Source: Nocardioides conyzicola (lineage in GTDB: Bacteria > Actinomycetota > Actinomycetes > Propionibacteriales > Nocardioidaceae). From it: a DNA stretch of 64,000 nt. Under the pieces are notes generated by a model that was not told where the DNA came from, made no database searches, and was given only the letters and a program-made list of their open reading frames with translations. Location: the NCBI RefSeq assembly GCF_039543825.1, contig NZ_BAABKM010000002.1, forward strand, positions 2,636,133-2,700,132. The letters are read 5' to 3'. Made by a program: the position numbers and the translations under genes. Each line of letters begins with the position of its first letter. The first letter of the stretch is position 1. Positions 60,383 through 64,000 of the stretch are shown here, one piece after another.

Positions 60383-61429
60383 ATGTCAGGTGATGTGCTG
60401 GCGCCGCCGTCGGCGCCGGGACCGGCCGTGGAGCCGCGGGACGAGGACGTCCCCCGCAAGCTCACGGCCCGTCACTCCGTGCAGGACCGGATCTTCGTCC
60501 ACAGCGTCCGGGTCATCGGCCTGTTCGTGCTGGTCATCGTCTCCTCGATCGGCATCTTCCTCGGTCTCCAGGCGCGGCCGACCTTCAGCCACTACGGGTG
60601 GAGCTTCTTCACCGAGTCCCGCTGGCTGCCGAGCCAGGACATCGTCGGCATCTCCGCGGTGCTGCTCGGCACCGTCCAGGTGGCTGCGATCGCCCTGCTG
60701 ATCGCCTTCCCTCTCTCGCTGCTGACCGCGCTCTTCGTCACCGACTGGGCGCCCGCCCGGATGAAGAACTCCCTCGTGCGGGCCATCGACCTGATGGCCG
60801 CCGTGCCCGGCATCGTCTTCGGCCTCTGGGTGCTGCTCTTCATCCAGCCGCACGCGACCCATGTCGCGCACTTCCTGAGCAAGTACCTCGGGTGGATCCC
60901 GATCTTCAAGGTGCACACCGACGTCGACTACCCGATCTGGAACCAGGCGCCCGGGTACCCGGCGTACCAGGGCTCCGCGTTCATCGCCGCGATCGCGGTG
61001 TCGATGATGATCTTCCCGATGGCGACCTCCGTGATGCGCGAGGTGTTCTCGGAGGCGCCGGCCGGCGAGAAGGAGGCGGCGATCGCCCTCGGCGCCACCC
61101 GCTGGTCGATGGTGCGCACGGTGGTGATCCCGTTCGGACGCAGCGGCATCGTCGGCGGCACCATGCTCGCGCTCGGCCGGGCGCTCGGCGAGACGATCTC
61201 CGTGGTCCTGATCATCAGCCAGACCTTCCAGCTCAAGGTCAACCCGCTGGAGTCCGGTACGTCGACGATCTCGTCGATGATCGCGATCGGCTACAAGGAG
61301 GCGACCCCCGCGCAGCTGTCGGCGCTGCTCACGGCCGGCTTCCTGCTCTTCGTCATCACCCTGGTGACCAACACGATCGCCGCGCAGATCGTCGCGCGCG
61401 GCCGCAGCGGAGCGGGGACCGAGATATGA
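60383..61429 (+). CDS. pstC: Phosphate ABC transporter permease PstC
   Basis: A 348-residue membrane protein. The N-terminal 45 residues are cytoplasmic and charged; six transmembrane helices follow. The EAA loop near REVFSEAPAGEKEAAIALGATRWS is typical of PstC. ATG 60383 has AGAAGGA 5 nt upstream; the ATGs at 60344 and 60377 have none. It heads a pstC-pstA-pstS unit. Its stop overlaps the pstA ATG (ATGA). Confidence 0.93.
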   Translation: MSGDVLAPPSAPGPAVEPRDEDVPRKLTARHSVQDRIFVHSVRVIGLFVLVIVSSIGIFLGLQARPTFSHYGWSFFTESRWLPSQDIVGISAVLLGTVQVAAIALLIAFPLSLLTALFVTDWAPARMKNSLVRAIDLMAAVPGIVFGLWVLLFIQPHATHVAHFLSKYLGWIPIFKVHTDVDYPIWNQAPGYPAYQGSAFIAAIAVSMMIFPMATSVMREVFSEAPAGEKEAAIALGATRWSMVRTVVIPFGRSGIVGGTMLALGRALGETISVVLIISQTFQLKVNPLESGTSTISSMIAIGYKEATPAQLSALLTAGFLLFVITLVTNTIAAQIVARGRSGAGTEI

Positions 61430-62550
61430 CCGCCGTGCCTGCGGGCAACCTGCGCGCCGTCGAGCGCTCGGCCGAGAAACCGGCCGAGAAGCCGGTCGTG
61501 CCCGTCCCCGTCGACGTCCCCCGCCCGGTCACCGGCCGCACCCGCGAGGACCGGCTCACCCTGGGCGGGGCCGCGTTCGCGTCGCTCGCCACGACCTGGC
61601 TGCTCTACACCCAGATCCTGCCGGTCGACGGCAAGATCGGCTTCGTCGTCAGCTGGTTCCTGGTCTTCGTGCTCTACTACGCCGGCCTCACCGCGCTGAC
61701 CCGGCCGTGGCCGGTCGTGGCCGACCGGGTGATGACCTGCTTCGTGGTCGCCGCGCCCACCCTGGTCGGTGCCGCCCTGCTCTGCACCGTGATCGTGACG
61801 GTCGCCAAGGGGCTCCCGGCGCTCATCCACTGGAACTTCTACACGACCGACATGTCCGGGGTACGCCCCTCCGACCCGTTCAGCAGCGGCGGCATCCTGC
61901 ACGCCATCGTCGGCACCCTGATCGAGGTGGCGATCGCCGTCTCGATCGCGCTGCCGCTCGGCGTCATCGCCGCCGTCTACATGTCCGAGATCGGTGGCCG
62001 CGGGTCCCGGCTGGTGCGCACCGTGGTCGAGGCGATGACGGCACTGCCGTCGATCGTCGCCGGCCTGTTCATCTACTCGGCCCTGATCGTCGGACTCGGC
62101 CTGCCCAGCAGCGGGCTCGCGGCGGCCCTCGCCCTGGCCGTAATGGGTCTCCCGATCATGGCGCGGGCCAGCGACGTCGTGCTGCGGGTCGTGCCCGGTG
62201 GGCTGCGCGAGGCGTCGTACGCCCTCGGCGCCGGGCGGCTGCAGACGGTCTGGAAGGTCGTCCTGCCGACGGCCCGCCCCGGCCTGGCGACCGCGCTCAT
62301 CCTCGGCATCGCCCGGATGGTCGGCGAGACCTCGCCGCTCATCCTCACGTCCGGGGCGTCGACCTTCCTCAACACCGACCCGACGAGCAACCCGATGAAC
62401 TCGCTGCCGCTGTTCATCTACAACGCCGTCGCGTCCGGTCAGCCGGCCTTCGAGCAGCGCGGGTACGCCGCAGCGACGGTGCTGCTCGTCATCGTGCTCA
62501 TCCTCTTCGTCTTCGCCCGTCTCGTCGCCCGCAGGAGGCCTGTCCGATGA
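61426..62550 (+). CDS. pstA: Phosphate ABC transporter permease PstA
   Basis: A 374-residue membrane protein. A Pro/Glu/Arg-rich cytoplasmic N-terminus (about 1-45) precedes six to eight helices. The EAA motif VPGGLREASYALGAGRLQTVWKVVLPTA is diagnostic of PstA-type permeases, and ARMVGETSPLILTSG follows. ATG 61426 overlaps the pstC stop; the stop overlaps the pstS ATG. It pairs with PstC to form the channel; no PstB ATPase gene is visible in the window. Confidence 0.93.
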   Translation: MTAVPAGNLRAVERSAEKPAEKPVVPVPVDVPRPVTGRTREDRLTLGGAAFASLATTWLLYTQILPVDGKIGFVVSWFLVFVLYYAGLTALTRPWPVVADRVMTCFVVAAPTLVGAALLCTVIVTVAKGLPALIHWNFYTTDMSGVRPSDPFSSGGILHAIVGTLIEVAIAVSIALPLGVIAAVYMSEIGGRGSRLVRTVVEAMTALPSIVAGLFIYSALIVGLGLPSSGLAAALALAVMGLPIMARASDVVLRVVPGGLREASYALGAGRLQTVWKVVLPTARPGLATALILGIARMVGETSPLILTSGASTFLNTDPTSNPMNSLPLFIYNAVASGQPAFEQRGYAAATVLLVIVLILFVFARLVARRRPVR

Positions 62551-64000
62551 AGCTCCGTCCCCGTGTGTCGAGGATCGTCACCGCTGCCGCGGTGCTCGGC
62601 CTGACGATGCTCGTGCCCGCGGCCGCCGTGCCGCCGGCCAACGCCGCGACGCACGCGCTGATCCAGGGATCGGGCTCGAGCTGGGCCGCCAACGCGATCA
62701 ACCAGTGGGTCGCCGACGTGGCCAACCAGGGCATGCAGGTGGTCTTCACGGCCAACGGCGCCGCGCAGGGCCGCAAGGACTACGCCAACCGGTCCAACGA
62801 CTTCGGCGTCTCCGACATCCCCTTCCGCGGCGCCGACCCGACGACGGGCCAGGAGGACAGCCCGCGCGGCCGGTCCTTCGCCTACCTGCCGATCGCCGCC
62901 GGTGGTACGTCGTTCCCCTACCACGTCGAGGTCGCGGGCAAGCTGGTCCGCAACATCCGCCTGTCGGGCGAGACCATCGCGAAGATCTTCACCAGCCAGA
63001 TCACCAACTGGAACGACAAGCAGATCACGTCCGACAACAACGGCAAGGCGCTGCCGTCGATCCCGATCATCCCGGTCGTGCACTCCGAGGGCGCGGGCGT
63101 CACCAACCAGTTCACCCGCTACCTCGCGAAGCAGTACCCCGCGATCTGGGGTCCCTGCAACGGCGGCAAGGTCGTGGAGACCGAGTACTTCCCGCTCAAC
63201 TGCGGCAAGTCCACCGGCAACCAGAAGGCGCAGGCCGGCTCCGACGGCGTCATGAACTTCATCAAGAGCGCGGGTGCCAACGGCTCGATCGGCATCGAGG
63301 AGTACTCCTACCCGCTGCTGGCCGACTTCCCGGCGATCAAGCTGCTCAACAAGGCCGGCTACTACACGCTGCCGACCCAGTACAACGTGGCGGTCGCCCT
63401 GACCAAGGCGGTCATCGACACCAACCCGAAGTCCCCGACGTACCTGACCCAGAACCTCGACCAGGTCTACGTCAACCCGGACAAGCGGACCTACGCGCTC
63501 TCGTCGTACGTCTACGCGATCATCCCCACCGCCTCCGACGACTCGCGGATGACGACCGCCAAGCGCCAGACGCTCGCGGACTTCCTCTACTTCTCGATCT
63601 GCCAGGGGCAGTCGGAGATCGGTCCGATCGGCTACTCGTCGCTACCGGTCAACCTGGTCACCGCCGGCTTCGACCAGATCGGCAAGCTCAAGACGGCCGA
63701 CAGCAAGGTGGACCTCACCAAGCGGGACGTGAGCACCTGCCACAACCCCACGTTCATCGCGGGCAAGCCCAACGTGAACCACCTCGCGCAGATCGCCCCC
63801 AACCCGCCTGCCTGCGACAAGGTCGGCGCGGACCCCTGCGTCGCCGGCGTGGGCTCCTACAACGGCGACAACCCCACCGACGACAAGAACAACCAGCCCT
63901 CGGGCAACGGCTCGGGCGGTGGTGCGGGTGGCGCCGGTGGCGGGTCCGGCGCCGGTCCCGGCGGCACCGACGGCGGTGGCGCCACCGGCGTCAGCTCCGA
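62547..64000 (+). CDS. pstS: Phosphate-binding protein PstS, truncated by the window end
   Basis: An extracytoplasmic phosphate-binding protein, open to the last base (484 codons visible). The signal peptide is about residues 1-34 (VTAAAVLGLTMLVPAAA). The phosphate-site loops are GSGSSWAANAIN, NDFGVSDIPFRG and SEGAGVTNQF, and the fold appears complete by about residue 440. After that a Gly/Ser/Asn-rich tail (about 445-484) continues past the window edge, so the protein has an extra C-terminal part. ATG 62547 overlaps the pstA stop. The order pstC-pstA-pstS is unusual; pstS is normally first. Confidence 0.9.
   Translation, partial: MKLRPRVSRIVTAAAVLGLTMLVPAAAVPPANAATHALIQGSGSSWAANAINQWVADVANQGMQVVFTANGAAQGRKDYANRSNDFGVSDIPFRGADPTTGQEDSPRGRSFAYLPIAAGGTSFPYHVEVAGKLVRNIRLSGETIAKIFTSQITNWNDKQITSDNNGKALPSIPIIPVVHSEGAGVTNQFTRYLAKQYPAIWGPCNGGKVVETEYFPLNCGKSTGNQKAQAGSDGVMNFIKSAGANGSIGIEEYSYPLLADFPAIKLLNKAGYYTLPTQYNVAVALTKAVIDTNPKSPTYLTQNLDQVYVNPDKRTYALSSYVYAIIPTASDDSRMTTAKRQTLADFLYFSICQGQSEIGPIGYSSLPVNLVTAGFDQIGKLKTADSKVDLTKRDVSTCHNPTFIAGKPNVNHLAQIAPNPPACDKVGADPCVAGVGSYNGDNPTDDKNNQPSGNGSGGGAGGAGGGSGAGPGGTDGGGATGVSS

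Overview
The window is uniformly high-GC DNA from an actinobacterium. The housekeeping gene set (Nnr next to alanine racemase, LigC-type ligase, PepN, PrsA, CoaA), frequent GTG starts and many promoter-like TANNNT hexamers 6-7 nt before the start codon suggest the Nocardioidaceae (Nocardioides-like). This placement is inference from gene content only. No phage, insertion sequence, CRISPR array or rRNA is visible. Gene density is very high: no gap reaches 300 bp (the longest, 17791-18079, is 289 bp), and several convergent pairs overlap at their 3' ends.

Region 1 (1-13.1 kb) is cell-envelope and core metabolism. It holds a partial membrane-anchored protein, a DoxX-like protein and coaA. A tightly packed series follows: glmS-acpS-nnr-alr-alpha/beta hydrolase-(GNAT::tsaE fusion). 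Then come an unknown protein and ligC on the minus strand, a tRNA-Gln(UUG) abutting glmU, and prs. glmS and glmU supply UDP-GlcNAc, and alr supplies D-Ala.

Region 2 (13.1-60.2 kb) is a large exopolysaccharide (EPS) locus interrupted by a housekeeping block (pepN, rplY, pth, quinone oxidoreductase/MarR pair, cysQ; 18.8-25.0 kb). It contains four NarL/LuxR-type regulators, two with degenerate receiver domains, and one membrane histidine kinase. Biosynthesis genes include a WbaP-like initiating phosphoglycosyltransferase, nucleotide-sugar genes (epimerase, RmlC-like, two DegT aminotransferases, Gfo/Idh dehydrogenase, WbpD-like and PglD-like acetyltransferases) and about six glycosyltransferases. 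Export and assembly genes are a Wzx-like flippase, an O-antigen-ligase/Wzy-like protein, a kinase-less Wzz-like protein and an LCP transferase. Further members are a NodB deacetylase and an acyl-ligase/PLP-decarboxylase/acyl-carrier-protein trio that resembles the module found in exosortase-A EPS loci of Gram-negatives. Large secreted proteins (an N,N-dimethylformamidase-like protein with four DUF4082 repeats, and two paralogous beta-helix proteins) probably act on or bind the polymer.

The most notable new signal is a palindromic box, roughly CCCCAA-n-TTGGGG. It recurs in the intergenic regions in front of the EPS transcription units and the regulator genes, and I saw none in front of the housekeeping genes. 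I read it as the operator of an undescribed EPS regulon, most simply bound by one or more of the LuxR-type regulators encoded here.

Region 3 (60.4-64 kb) is a phosphate-type ABC transporter in the order pstC-pstA-pstS. The binding-protein gene is last and runs off the window. A copy of the EPS box lies in the divergent promoter region between this operon and a three-gene minus-strand unit (secreted protein, MFS transporter, beta-propeller).
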